From Cordia subcordata (lineage: Eukaryota > Streptophyta > Magnoliopsida > Boraginales > Cordiaceae): DNA of 64,000 nucleotides. Under the pieces are notes generated by a model. It was not told the origin of the DNA. It searched no databases and saw only the letters and a list, made by a program, of their open reading frames with translations. Position 1 is the first letter of the stretch. Every line of letters begins with the position of its first letter. Where the stretch lies: positions 62,001-126,000 of the forward strand of contig JAPTOF010000032.1 in assembly GCA_028554755.1 (NCBI GenBank), given 5' to 3'. The translations under genes were made by a program, and so were the position numbers. Of the stretch, positions 33,436 through 43,613 are shown one piece after another.

Positions 33436-34209
33436 GACATGCTTACTGAACATGACTTGTTTACAAGCATTCTATGGTACTTACCTTACTGTCAAAGGAT
33501 TGCTTGTGGTGCACATGGTTCTAGTATTCCCTTCAACTTGAGACTGCCATAGAGGCTTGCGAAGTACTTCTCGTACTTTGGTGCCAGACTGCCCAAATTT
33601 TCAATTTGATGATAAAAGGTTATTGGGTGCAAGCAAGTGTCGTGAAGCCAATGTGCAGGACAAGATGGGATTGACCTGCTTCGGGTATTAAGAGAATGAT
33701 GTTCCACCTAGTCCTAACTTGTTAAGTCTTTGCCCAAAGCTTTCTGCGTGATGTGTCACGAAGACATGTCGTGATAGGTTATGATCAAATTATCACTTAA
33801 TACGAAATAACTAATTAGGGGTTTGACAGTTGATCATGCTCCTAGGATTTTTTTGGAATATGGAGGGTCACAGGGGTTATGCCATAGTGCCCAGGTTCAT
33901 TGATAGTTGTCTTGCAATTTTTCAGCTTATCCAGACGTCAGGAACTATTGCTAGATGGTATCTGCGATTAGTCCAAAGATTATCCTTGTATTGTTGACTT
34001 AAGTTTGAACCTACGGAGTCGTGCAAAAGGTCGAGAATTTTATTAATGGTTTGATTTTTTATTTTTCTTAGAATTAAATATTTCATTATTTAATTGTGAA
34101 TTAAATAAAGGAATTAATAATTAATGTATTTGATTATTTAATTAGAAGTTAAATATTTAATATTAATTATTAAGAAGGTCACGGATTTAATTTCATCTAT
34201 TTTTTGCAG
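33436..34209 (+). repeat. Cop2 5' LTR, part 2 (3' end deleted)
   Basis: Continues the LTR from GACATGCTTACTG, matching 49090-49860 and ending at TTTCATCTATTTTTTGC. The remaining ~420 bases of the LTR (including the TATA box), the PBS and the start of the leader are missing. The 5' promoter is therefore gone. Confidence 0.85.
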
Positions 34210-34262
34210 AGACAATTTTTGTTGTTCTTTTTCGTGACAGATCTAATGGTATATTTAATTAT

Positions 34263-34345
34263 TAAAAAAAAAAAACTTTGCTGCTACAAGTTTTGAACTC
34301 TTAACCATTACTAAAGAAGCCAATAGCCCTTACCACTGACACTTG
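34263..34345 (-). repeat. tRNA-like module 1 in Cop2 leader, antisense
   Basis: Minus strand: A-box GTCAGTGGTAAGGG (34340-34327), B-box GAGTTCAAAACTTG (34300-34287), then a T-run (34275-34264). Confidence 0.42.
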
Positions 34346-34849
34346 TTTTTGTGTTTATTAGAATAAAACACGTATGTTATCTTTCAAATCTGTGGTTTAA
34401 ATTTATAAAAAAGGAAAAAATGTTTTTGGTAGAAGCAGAAGGCGAGAAGTCGTCTTCTCACCCGCGACCATTGCCATAGCATGCCATGGTTCAAAAAACA
34501 AAAGAAGTTTTCTTATTTAAAAAAAAAATGTATATGTGTATGTAGTATTAGAAGACTATGGTGTTTAAATGTAACTATGGTGATGGTGATGATGTTTAAT
34601 GTGATGGTATATATATGTATACATATCCAATGGCATTTGTTAAAGTTTTTTGAGCATATGGATTTTGGTATTTTTTTCTGTTTTTTGGCCATGGTGGCTG
34701 AAGTTTATAAAAAAAAAATTAGTTTTATGTTTTGTTTTTTCTGCTTTGCTGCAGCCATAGGAGACTGTCTAAACTTTGGCAAGTTTCTCAGCAGTGGCTA
34801 GGGTTATTAAAAGGAAGATGATGTTTTTATTTTAAACCTAAAACTATTA

Positions 34850-34935
34850 AAAACAAAATGAGATTTTTGTAGCTAGCAGGTTTCAAACTTATGTGTATGG
34901 CCTAGGTTTTGCTTACTCTTACTAGTCCAGCTACT
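34850..34935 (-). repeat. tRNA-like module 2 in Cop2 leader, antisense
   Basis: Minus strand: A-box TAGCTGGACTAGTAAG (34933-34918), B-box AAGTTTGAAACCTGC (34890-34876), then T-rich sequence. Confidence 0.42.
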
Positions 34936-34999
34936 GGTAAGCACTGGTCCATTAATGGGAATCATGGGCTTTGATATGCTGTCACGCGCTCATTAATTA

Positions 35000-35090
35000 A
35001 AAAATAAAAAATGTGTTTATGCTGCTGACGAGTTTCAAACCTGCGTTTATAGCCTCATATTTGCTTCCTCTTACCAACCTAGCTACTGGT
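35000..35090 (-). repeat. tRNA-like module 3 in Cop2 leader, antisense
   Basis: Minus strand: A-box TAGCTAGGTTGGTAAG (35085-35070), B-box GCAGGTTTGAAACTC (35044-35030), then TTTTTTATTTTTTA-like sequence. It lies about 150 bases from modules 2 and 4. Confidence 0.5.
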
Positions 35091-35149
35091 AAGCCCTAGT
35101 TCATAAATGTGATTCATGCCCTTTGATATGCTACTTGCTCAATTAATTA

Positions 35150-35238
35150 AATAAAAACTGCATTTTATGCTATTGCCTAGTCTTGAACCCAGGACCTATT
35201 TAATAACATATCAATGTCTTTACCATCTATGCTGCATA
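35150..35238 (-). repeat. tRNA-like module 4 in Cop2 leader, antisense
   Basis: Minus strand: A-box GCAGCATAGATGGTAAAG (35235-35218), B-box CCTGGGTTCAAGAC (35193-35180), then TTTTTATTTAATT. Confidence 0.48.
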
Positions 35239-36774
35239 CCTCTTTGGGTTTGATGTTTATTCTTTAATTTAAATAGTATTGGGATTGGGATAAATAATGG
35301 TGTATAATTTAATGAAAGTAAATGTTAATTAAATTATATATTTGTTTAGTTTTTAAAATGCCTATAAATTATTTTATTTGATAAAATTGATTTGTCCTTT
35401 CCAATAAATATTTGATATTTATTTTAAAATTAATTATTTGTCAAAAATATGTTTTTGACACCCAATTATTTTTTAATTAATTGGGTAGGCCCAAAATTTT
35501 TTGAAAATTTTGTTTTTTACCCTAATAGTCTCAAAATCAGTTTATTTAATTGGGGAAGTCTCTAATTTGTCAAAATTGGGATTTTGACCCCAAATAATTT
35601 AAAAGGAGTTTTAATTATTTGGCAATGTTAATTTAATTTGATTAAATTGATCCAATTATTGTGCAATAAAATCATGAAAATGTTTATGCTACTTTATTTT
35701 GATGTATGACATATTATGAGGTGGTTATGGGCTTGCATATCATGTTTATTATTGCATTTTATTTATTAATTATTGTAATTAATTTATGGGTTTTTAAATT
35801 GGGCCTTCAAGCCAAGCCTTGTCTTAAATCTAGTTGTAAAATCCCTATCCCAAGTGATGTATCACCTCCTTTAGAAGGAGTTCTTTTTTATATGATGTAA
35901 TTAGTAGGTTTTAGCACGATAGAGACGAGGAACTAAAGGCCAAGAAGCTGAAGGCCTAGGCCTGTCCAAGTTACCCAAAATTAAAATGTAATAATTTATT
36001 TTTGCATGATAGAGTGGCCCATGATGGCTCTAGTAGGCCACACTAAGAAAGCCAATAACCACCTGCATGTGGTTATATATGTTATTTTGTATGCTAATCG
36101 ATTAATTAAACTAGATAATTAAAGATTTGGCTATTAAACAAGCACACTCTTTTAATCAAACAAATCCCCTAAAATTTATTAGGTCCTTAAAGTGACTTGG
36201 ATGTAGGGATGTCGAAATCATTGCTTCCCATTAAAGTAAATGATAATGGGCCCAATACTCTTATAAACGTTGGAGGCCCTTAGACGTAGCTTTTATTGGA
36301 ATATTGAGATTATTATTTGCTAAATGAGACCCTTGGAATCCCTTCGGACTGATGAGTAGGTACATCGACCTCAGTAGGGTCTACTCATTAAGGTCGAAGG
36401 AAAACTTTAGGAGTTCATGCTAATGGTTTGACCTAACCAAGCTTTTCAGTGGAGGACCTTACTCCTGCTGCAGAGATGCTTGGGGCAGAACAAAATACTG
36501 GGAGTTACTCGGGGAAGTAATTGGTTATGAACCTACAAAGCGGTGTCCATCGGTTGACCGACCTCAGTCAAGCCTATGTACATTGTTTTGGATCTCTGTA
36601 CCCACTAAAGGGGTTTATTTTTGGAAATCCTTTCGGGTTGTAGGTAGGGGCTAACAGTCTGAACAAAATAGTGGGAGGATACATTAAATATTGGCCCATA
36701 TCTTTTGGAAAAATTAATAACTCATATTTAGAATAGATTATTTATTCTTTTTATGTCGATTATTTGCAGATTTA

Positions 36775-36846
36775 ATGGCTAACGCGTTGTCTTTAATGTC
36801 ACTATTGGATAGTGAGAAGAACACTGGCCCCAACTTCAATAGTCAA
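36775..36846 (+). pseudogene. Cop2 gag, first 24 codons
   Basis: ATG at 36775 gives MANALSLMSLLDSEKNTGPN..., homologous to the Cop1 Gag start. The frame is cut by Gyp-B after codon 24 and resumes with YQRLCFVLEHERILYIL at 43614. Confidence 0.85.
36842..36846. repeat. TSD GTCAA, left of Gyp-B
   Basis: Identical to 43609-43613. Confidence 0.9.
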
Positions 36847-37986
36847 TGATATCGCTATTTGAGCACAAGCCTAAATAGCCCGCAAGTGCACGGGACGTGT
36901 GTAGTACAGTGAGTGCCAAGTGCGGGGTCGAATCCACAGGGAGGCTACCTTAGTTTAGTCTCTATGTGCTTGGGTGCTTTAAACTAGCTACGTGTGTGTG
37001 TGTACTTACTTTAGGATGGAAGGGAGCTCGGAAAAAGGAAAATAAAAACTAATCTATGGAGGAACTTAAAGGAGCCAAACTAAGGAAGGAAACACTAATA
37101 AAAAAGAAGGGGACCTAGGGCGATTGTATTACAACAAGACTTGGGCTATGATAACAGATGATGTCTATCTAAGGTTCGGGACTTCTATTGTCGTTGTGTT
37201 GATCGGGGGCTCTCTTAACCAATACTAGTGGTTCAACCCGTTAGTTGGACTTAAAGCTAAGGGCTAATCCCTCATAGCCTACACAATCCGTGCTTAGAAC
37301 TTATCCTCTTGGCTAGATTTAAAGCCAAGGACTAGCACCTAAACACTACGTGACATTAAGGCTCAATTAACCAACACTAACGTGGGTGAGGGATACTCTA
37401 GTCTATGTTAACTTATCCGCTTGGCTGGATTTAAAGCCAAGGACTAGCACCTAAACTCGACTAAGCATAGCATGTAACCTATTAGCTGGATTTAAAGCTA
37501 AAGCCTACTCTACTAAGCAAAGCCACGAGATTAAGCATAATCACATCACCCATATAAGTAGATAAGAGCATTTGAATCATAAATAACACATGCATATTCA
37601 CTTAGGCATTTTAACAAACACATAGACATGTTTGATTTCCAATACATAGACATATTGAATCATGCCATAAATTTATGTAAATAAACATGTATTAAGAGCC
37701 AAAGATCTACACAAATCCATTATTCAAAGCCCTAATCTAATATACAACAACAATGAACCCTAAATCTAGCCTAATCTAGCAACATATTTACAAGAAATAG
37801 AGAAAGAACACTAAATTCTTGTTTCCAAATCCGTACAAATCCTTCAAATCTTTGTTTAATGCTTCAATCCTAGCTTGGTGTGGAGTTTAGATGGTGATTT
37901 AGGGTGTTTTGTGAAGTGGGTAAAGGGTTAGGGTTTATTAGGATTTAAGAAATAAAAGTTCCTCCCCCGAAAATGAGCTGAAAAGA

Positions 37987-37996
37987 GCTTTTTATG
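37987..37996 (-). promoter_or_regulatory. Candidate TATA box of Gyp-B LTR
   Basis: The minus strand reads CATAAAAAGC, just downstream of the palindrome array. In Gyp-E the same position reads CTATTTAAGCC. Confidence 0.4.
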
Positions 37997-38010
37997 GATA
38001 TTTTCAGCGC

Positions 38011-38182
38011 ACAGCCGGTCGACCTAGCCGGTCGACCGGTTCCTCTTTCTTGCTCGACCGGCTTCAATCATGATGCTCTCTGGACTGGCCGGTCGACCGG
38101 CTTCTTGAGGAACTCGACCGGCTTCAATCTTTTATTCTCTGGAGCGGCCGGTCGACCGACTCTTCTTCTAAGTCGACCGGCT
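38011..38182. repeat. 60-bp repeat with CCGGTCGACCGG palindromes (about three units)
   Basis: The 12-base perfect palindrome occurs at 38028-38039 and 38089-38100, and one base off at 38148-38159, with half-units CTCGACCGGCTTCAATC at 38053 and 38113. The period is about 60. The other LTR of this element has a rearranged array with about one unit (43303-43383). Confidence 0.85.
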
Positions 38183-38448
38183 GGATCAGAATGATCTCTT
38201 CTTTATTTCTTTTCTTCCGGTCTTCATCCGTTAGCTCATTTCTTCCTCGCATGAGCTTGAACCCTTCCAAAACACTCCTAAAACATGGAATATAACACTT
38301 AGTATAGTATTTATGCACCTAAATACATTATGTACAAATATTAACAAATATGCATAAAGTTTATACTAAGCACACTCAATTATACTCTAAACACCCTTAA
38401 ATATGCATGCAAAAACTAGATGCAAACATGCACAAATGACACACATCA

Positions 38449-39921
38449 ACACCCCGAAACCTTCCCCTTGCTTGTCCTCAAGCAAGCCTAAATGAAGTCT
38501 ATCCTCATGCTTTTCAAAGAGTTGCCAATTGCATTGACTTGCTATCTTTTCGCATCCAAGGGGTACAAGGGGTCATTCTTTTCATGTAAGGGCTTCCTTA
38601 GTCTTTTTCGGATGTTCCCTTTGATCACAAGGGTTCTCACACCTCTTGGGATGTCACCAAGTAGCTAGACCCACCACAAACTTAGGATTCCAACTCACGC
38701 ACTCGGGATGTTGATACTTCATGCTCTATCAACTAACATGGCCTCCCAATATGCACTTAGCCCCAAAGATACAAGAAAGAGAAGATACATCACAATGGCT
38801 CACATTGACGTAAGAGCCTTATTCATAACACATGAAAGAACAAAAGAGATACTTGTGTCAAATTGACATTATGTCACTTGACACTTATTCAACATACTTC
38901 ACTTTTCAATCTTTTTGTTGCCTTTTGGCTTTTCTCTTTTTCTCATTTTTTTCTCGTTTTTGTTTTTGTTTTTTTTTTTTTCAATACATAAATAGAACAA
39001 AAAGAAAGGAAAAAGAAGAGGCTAAGGCAAACTAAAAGAACCAATCAAGGAATGGGCACTCATATCAACAACCCTTTAAAAACACTTTTTCCAACCAAGT
39101 TGTGGGGAAACTATAAGGTGCATTCTTAGAAATACTCACTCCCCACAGTTTTCAAAAGGATTCTCTTCAAAGTCTATGTCATATCCTAAACTCCATTTAC
39201 TCCCCACAATACACCCTTATCTTCTTCAATCAATTAAGTCAATAACAAAAGCCAACTCTCCAACTAACGTGGAGATAAACTAACTCAAAATATGCAAAAA
39301 AATGAAAAATTTGAACACATTTTAAGCAAAAATAAGATATGGCAAGCAAATCTATCCCAAATATGATATAAACAATAAATGAACAACCACACCCCCAAAC
39401 CTAAACTTTGCTTGTCCTCAAGCAAAAATCACAAAACCACATGACAAGCAATCAACGTGAAATACATATGGGGAATGCGGAGAGGGATAGATAAGGACAA
39501 GTAAAAGATGGATAGATACAACCTTGTTTCCATGTAGTCTGCAAATGCCAAAGACAATCCAATGATCTACTAGCCTCTATCTTTTGTGGAAAGCACAAAT
39601 GCTCAAAAAACAAAGAAGAGATTAGAAGATATGCTATGCAAGCTCACATTGACATTTGAAATGATAAACAAGGATGTAAACATAGGGTAAGGGATTGATA
39701 CACAAATGAAGGAAAGGAGCAAGAACAAGTAAGGGAGTAAAAATCTAACCTACTAAGAATGAAAATGAACAAAAGAAATCCTAAAATATAAAAAGGTAAG
39801 ATAAACAAAAGCAATCTAATCTATCATGTACAAAGCAAGAATAAGTACAAGAAAACTAATCTACTATATACAAAGATAAAGGCAAATAAATACAAGAAAA
39901 ATAAGAAAAATATGAACAAGC
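38449..39921 (-). other. Gyp-B region between gene and 3' LTR
   Basis: Non-coding. Next to the LTR is the PPT (minus strand GCAAGGGGAAGG, about 38471-38460). A T-rich block (38900-38985) and the conserved TATGTCACTTGACACTTATTC (38872-38892) recur in Gyp-A, D and E. No gene is seen. Confidence 0.7.
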
Positions 39922-39937
39922 CTAGGGTGCCTCCTAG
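39922..39937 (-). other. Conserved post-gene hairpin, Gyp-B copy
   Basis: Minus strand CTAGG-AGGCAC-CCTAG: a perfect five-base stem and six-base loop, 38 bases after the stop of the Gag-like gene. Confidence 0.65.
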
Positions 39938-39974
39938 TAGCGCTGGATTTAACGCCTCCAGCCGGGCACCAATG

Positions 39975-41924
39975 TTAGAGTAAAATATGTTTAAAGTTGC
40001 GTGGCACAAATTGCCGGATAATCATCAAAGCACAGAATATAGAAGGAAAAGGGTCATACACTAAGGGTTGGGGCAATGAATGCATGATGCACCCCTTTTC
40101 AAGATCCCACCCTAAAATATCAAATGAATGCGCAAGTGTGGAATGAAGCATGCTCAAACGTGAAGAATCATGTCCCGCTTGCTCTTTAATTAGCCACCCC
40201 AATGCCTTCTTCTCATAATCAAGGGCTAGGAACACATTTTCCCCATAGGTCAAAGATAGGTCTAATGCATGCAACATGGGAAACGTGCTTTCTAACCCTA
40301 GATGAAAATGTTCCATGTATGAAGGCACAAACGTGAGCTCCAAAAAAGAAGACTCAATGGAATGGGAAATGGGGGTTGGAACGACATTTGGAGAAGAAGG
40401 AGCAACGATATAGGAGGTGGATGTACTACACTCTTCTTCTCCACAAGATATAACATGATCAAGCCTAGGTCGTTCTAACTCCTCATGAAGGGTGGATTCG
40501 ATCTTAATGGGCTCTATTTCCATCAATGAATCATCAAACATCCAAAGAGACCCATAGATCATTCTTCCAAGCACATCAATTCCTTTCTTATGTGTCTTCT
40601 TAGAGTTGCTATTCTCTTCAACATCATGATTCTTAACTCCAAGAAACTTATCATCTAAAATCTCCGAAATTGATGTCTTGTTTTCCCCAATGGATGACTT
40701 TAAACTTTCACTAGCTAAAGTCTCTTTAAATTCGACAACACATTCATCACTAGTGGGTGTCATCTCACCATTATGCTCTTCATACAGGGTAGACACTAAT
40801 GGAGGGGGCAATGGGGACTCAACGGATTCCTCATCATGTATGCATGAATGGTCAAGGGGAGAATGCGCGCTAAACTCCCTAAATGCCGACTCGGAATGCA
40901 ATTGAGTACTATCGACATAAGACTCAGCCTCTATGTGTGTGGGTAATGTAGGAAGAGAGGGAAGGTTAGGTTCACGTGACTCATTGGATGGCAACGAAAG
41001 CGCAAGAGGACAGGGTACTGTTTCCTCTAAAACATATTCATAAGAGTCATCAAGAACCAAATTATCATTAAGCTCATCCTCATCCTCACTACAAGATGTG
41101 ATCTCTCCATCAACCCATTTTTCTAATCTTCTCTCCAAAACATCATCTTTTTCACCACTATTTCTCTTATCTCTAGGTCTCTCTCCTATCTCTTCAACTT
41201 GTTCTAAAGGAATCCCAACATTCTCACTCATGAGTTGCACACGCTCAACCACTCTCTCCAAGGACACACCAAAAGATTTGGTGTCTCACTTCAAACTCTC
41301 AAGTTGTTCTTGGTTAGATTGGATGAGGGATAAGAGATAGTCAAGTGTTTCCTCTTGAGAAGAAAATGTAAAAGAAGAGGGCTCAACCGAGTGAAAAAGG
41401 TAGTCATTTTGAAAATCATTTTGCACATAACCATCAAAAAACTCGGGAGAGGAATGGGTGGAAAAAGAAGGTGTTGGAGATGGACAATCGAAACTAGAAG
41501 GTGAATGAAATAAAGAGTCATCTTGACCCCATTGTGAAAATGCATGATGTTGCTCCCTAGAATCATGATAGCTAGATGTAGATGCATGCATGGGCATATG
41601 ATTGCTAGGGGCATAGGGCATTGCATGCAATCGGGAATGAGGGTAGAAGGTGGGACAAGCACTAGGAAAATGAGCACGGCTTCCACAATGATTGCAATAA
41701 CAAGAATATGCATCCCTATAGTCATGATTAATAAATGAAGATGCATGAGATGTTGCATGACTATAGGGGTCATTAGTGGCACTAACCCTAGGTAGGGAAT
41801 TCTCGTGGGGACAGAAAATTGTAGGATGCATGAAACTTCCACACAAGCGGCATGTATAAGGGACACATTCGGGTGGTGGGGAAGAGGATATAAGTGACCA
41901 CCAAGAAGCATTAGGATCGGTCAT
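39975..41924 (-). pseudogene. Gyp-B Gag-like gene with two CCHC zinc knuckles, one in-frame TGA
   Basis: The ATG at 41924 opens a frame of about 649 codons to the stop at 39975, interrupted only by TGA at 41288-41286 (after ...EQLESLK); both halves are in the same frame. The N-terminal half has two knuckles, CRLCGSFMHPTIFC (about residues 25-38) and CNHCGSRAHFPSAC (about 71-84), both CX2CX4HX4C. They are followed by a Ser/His/Pro-rich stretch. The second half is acidic (SEDEDELNDN and others) and ends FDILGWDLEKG...DPFPSIF...RQFVPRNFKHILL. No protease, IN or RT motif. I do not recognise the family; position after an Athila-type PBS and the knuckles suggest an RNA-binding Gag-like protein, though the knuckles are N-terminal rather than C-terminal. 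Homologues: 55602-55813 and 58066-59971. An upstream TTG at 41930 is less likely as start. Confidence 0.75.
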
Positions 41925-42097
41925 ATTCAATGAATCACAAGTAAAACCCCTTCACAGTCAAATTTTTTTTAATTTTTTTTTTCAAGAAAATTTTTTTTTC
42001 TAATTTTTTTTTTAAAAAAAATGGAAAGCAAGTAAAGATAGTGCACACGCAAGCAACCAATCGCAAACACAAAAACACACAAAGAACCAATACCGTG
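41925..42097 (-). other. Gyp-B short leader
   Basis: About 170 bases, with a T/A-homopolymer tract (41967-42022) between PBS and the gene. A very short leader compared with the Copia families here. Confidence 0.6.
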
Positions 42098-42117
42098 CCT
42101 CCCCGGCAACGGTGCCA
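42098..42117 (-). other. Gyp-B primer binding site (tRNA-Asp type)
   Basis: The minus strand reads TTGGCACCGTTGCCGGGGAG. It differs by one base from the complement of the plant tRNA-Asp 3' end (TGGCGCCGTTGCCGGGGA), the primer I know for Athila Gypsy elements. Confidence 0.8.
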
Positions 42118-42123
42118 AAAACT

Positions 42124-43608
42124 TGATATCGCTATTTGAGCACAAGCCTAAATAGCCCGCAAGTGCACGGGACGTGTGTAGTACAGTGAGTGCAAGCTCG
42201 GGGTCGAATCCACAGGGAGGCTACCTTAGTTTAGTCTCTATGTGCTCGGGTGCCTTAAACTAGCTACGTGAGTGTGTGTACTTACTTTAGGATGGAAGGG
42301 AGCTCGGAAAAAGGAAAATAAAAACTAATCTATGGAGGAACTTAAAGGAGCCAAACTAAGGAAGGAAACACTAATAAAGAAGAAGGGGACCTAGGGCGAT
42401 TGCATTGCAGCAAGACTTGGGCTATGATAACAGATGATGTCTATCTAAGGCTCAGGACTTCTATTGCCGTTGTGTTGATCGGGAGCTCTCTTAACCAATA
42501 CTAGTGGTTCAACCCGTTAGTTGGATTTAAAGCTAAGGGCCAATCCCTCCTAGCTTACGCAATCCTTGCTTAGAACTTATCCTTTTGGCTGGATTTAAAG
42601 CCAAGGACTAGCACCTAAACACTACGTTACATTAAGGCTCAATTAACCAACACTAACGTGGGTGAGGGATACTCTAGTCTAGGTTAACTTATCCGCTTGG
42701 CTGGATTTAAAGCCAAGGACTAGCACCTAAACTCGACTAAGCATAGCATGTAACCTATTAGCTGGATTTAAAGCTAAAGCCTACTCTACTAAGCAAAGCA
42801 ACGAGATTAAGCACAATCACATCACCCATATAAGTAGATAAGAGCATTTGAATCATACATAACACATGCATGTTCACTTAGGCATTTTAACAAACACATA
42901 GACATGTTTGATTTCCAATACATAGACATATTGAATCATGCCATAAATTTATGTAAATAAACATGTATTAAGAGCCAAAGATCTACAAAAATCCGTTATT
43001 CAAAGCCCTAATCTAATATACAACAACAATCAACCCTAAATCTAGCCTAATCTAGCAACATATTTACAAGAAATAGAGAAAGAACAAGAAGAACTTCCCT
43101 AAATTCTTGCTTCCAAATCCATACAAATCCTTCAAATCTTTGTTTAATGCTTCAATCCTAGCTTGGTGTGGAGTTTAGATGGTGATTTAAGGTGTTTTGT
43201 GAAGTGGGTAAAGGGTTAAGGTTTATTAGGATTTAAGAAATAAAAGTTCCTCCCCCGAAAATGAGCTGAAATGAGCTTTTTATGGATTTCTTTAGCGCAC
43301 AGCCGGTCGACCGGCTCCTCTTTCTTGCTCGACCGGCTTCAATCATGATGCTCTCTAGACTGGCCGGTCGACCTAGCCGGTCTTCATTCGGTAGCTCATT
43401 TCTTCCTCGCATAAGCTTGAACCCTTCCAAAACACTCCTAAAACATGGAATATAACACTTAGTATAGTATTTATGCACCTAAATACATTATGTACAAATA
43501 TTAACAAATATGCATAAAGTTTATACTAAGCGCACTCAATTATACTCTAAACACCCTTAAATATGTATGCAAAAACTAGATGCAAACATGCACAAATGAC
43601 ACACATCA
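42124..43608 (-). repeat. Gyp-B 5' LTR
   Basis: 1485 bases, very similar to 36847-38448 but with a shorter palindrome array (43303-43383, against 38011-38182). Its TATA candidate is at about 43286-43277. Confidence 0.93.
43303..43383. repeat. Palindrome array in Gyp-B 5' LTR (about one unit)
   Basis: CCGGTCGACCGG at 43303-43314 and CCGGTCGACC at 43364-43373, 61 bases apart; the second is fused to CTAGCCGGTC, which lies at the other end of the long array. This implies an internal deletion between repeat copies. Confidence 0.8.
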
Positions 43609-43613
43609 GTCAA
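43609..43613. repeat. TSD GTCAA, right of Gyp-B
   Basis: Matches 36842-36846. Confidence 0.9.

Larger units (their letters stand above)
34210..36774 (+). other. Cop2 leader with four antisense tRNA-like modules
   Basis: Non-coding. The 3' part (36340-36680) matches the Cop1 leader. The 5' part holds repeated modules (34263-35240). Between modules 1 and 2 (34380-34850) is a unique low-complexity stretch with an open frame of about 106 codons starting at 34481, whose hydrophobic Phe/Cys-rich translation looks like random reading of T-rich DNA rather than a gene. Confidence 0.6.
36847..38448 (-). repeat. Gyp-B 3' LTR
   Basis: 1602 bases, TGATATCGCTATTTG to ACACACATCA (plus strand). It includes GGGGTCGAATCCACAGGGAG (about 36927-36946), a block I recall from many Athila/Tat LTRs, AGCTGGATTTAAAGC-type repeats (37243-37500), and the palindrome array upstream of the TATA box. 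Confidence 0.93.
36847..43608 (-). mobile_element. Gyp-B: complete LTR element (6762 bp) with Athila-type PBS and only a Gag-like gene
   Basis: Flanked by GTCAA and inserted in Cop2 gag. On the minus strand: 5' LTR (43608-42124), PBS (about 42117-42098), short spacer, Gag-like gene (41924-39975), conserved hairpin (39937-39922), non-coding region (to 38449) with PPT, and 3' LTR (38448-36847). There is no protease, integrase or RT, so it would depend on proteins of another element. The integrase tail in the related Gyp-A shows the likely parent lineage. The LTRs are close in sequence, apart from the repeat array, suggesting it is among the younger insertions. Confidence 0.92.

Noticed and set aside
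34481..34801. Open frame of 106 codons with a hydrophobic product
   Set aside because: It lies in T-rich, low-complexity leader sequence of Cop2. No domain, no conserved counterpart in Cop1, and Phe/Cys/Met richness typical of reading T-runs.
38900..38990. Possible telomere-like or microsatellite array
   Set aside because: Irregular T-rich sequence with TTTTTG and TTCTC runs, no fixed period; the same block is present in every copy of the family.
41291..41911. Second long minus-strand frame (206 codons) overlapping the Gag-like gene
   Set aside because: Different frame from the zinc-knuckle protein, Leu/Met/Ile-rich shadow without motifs, and not continued in Gyp-E.
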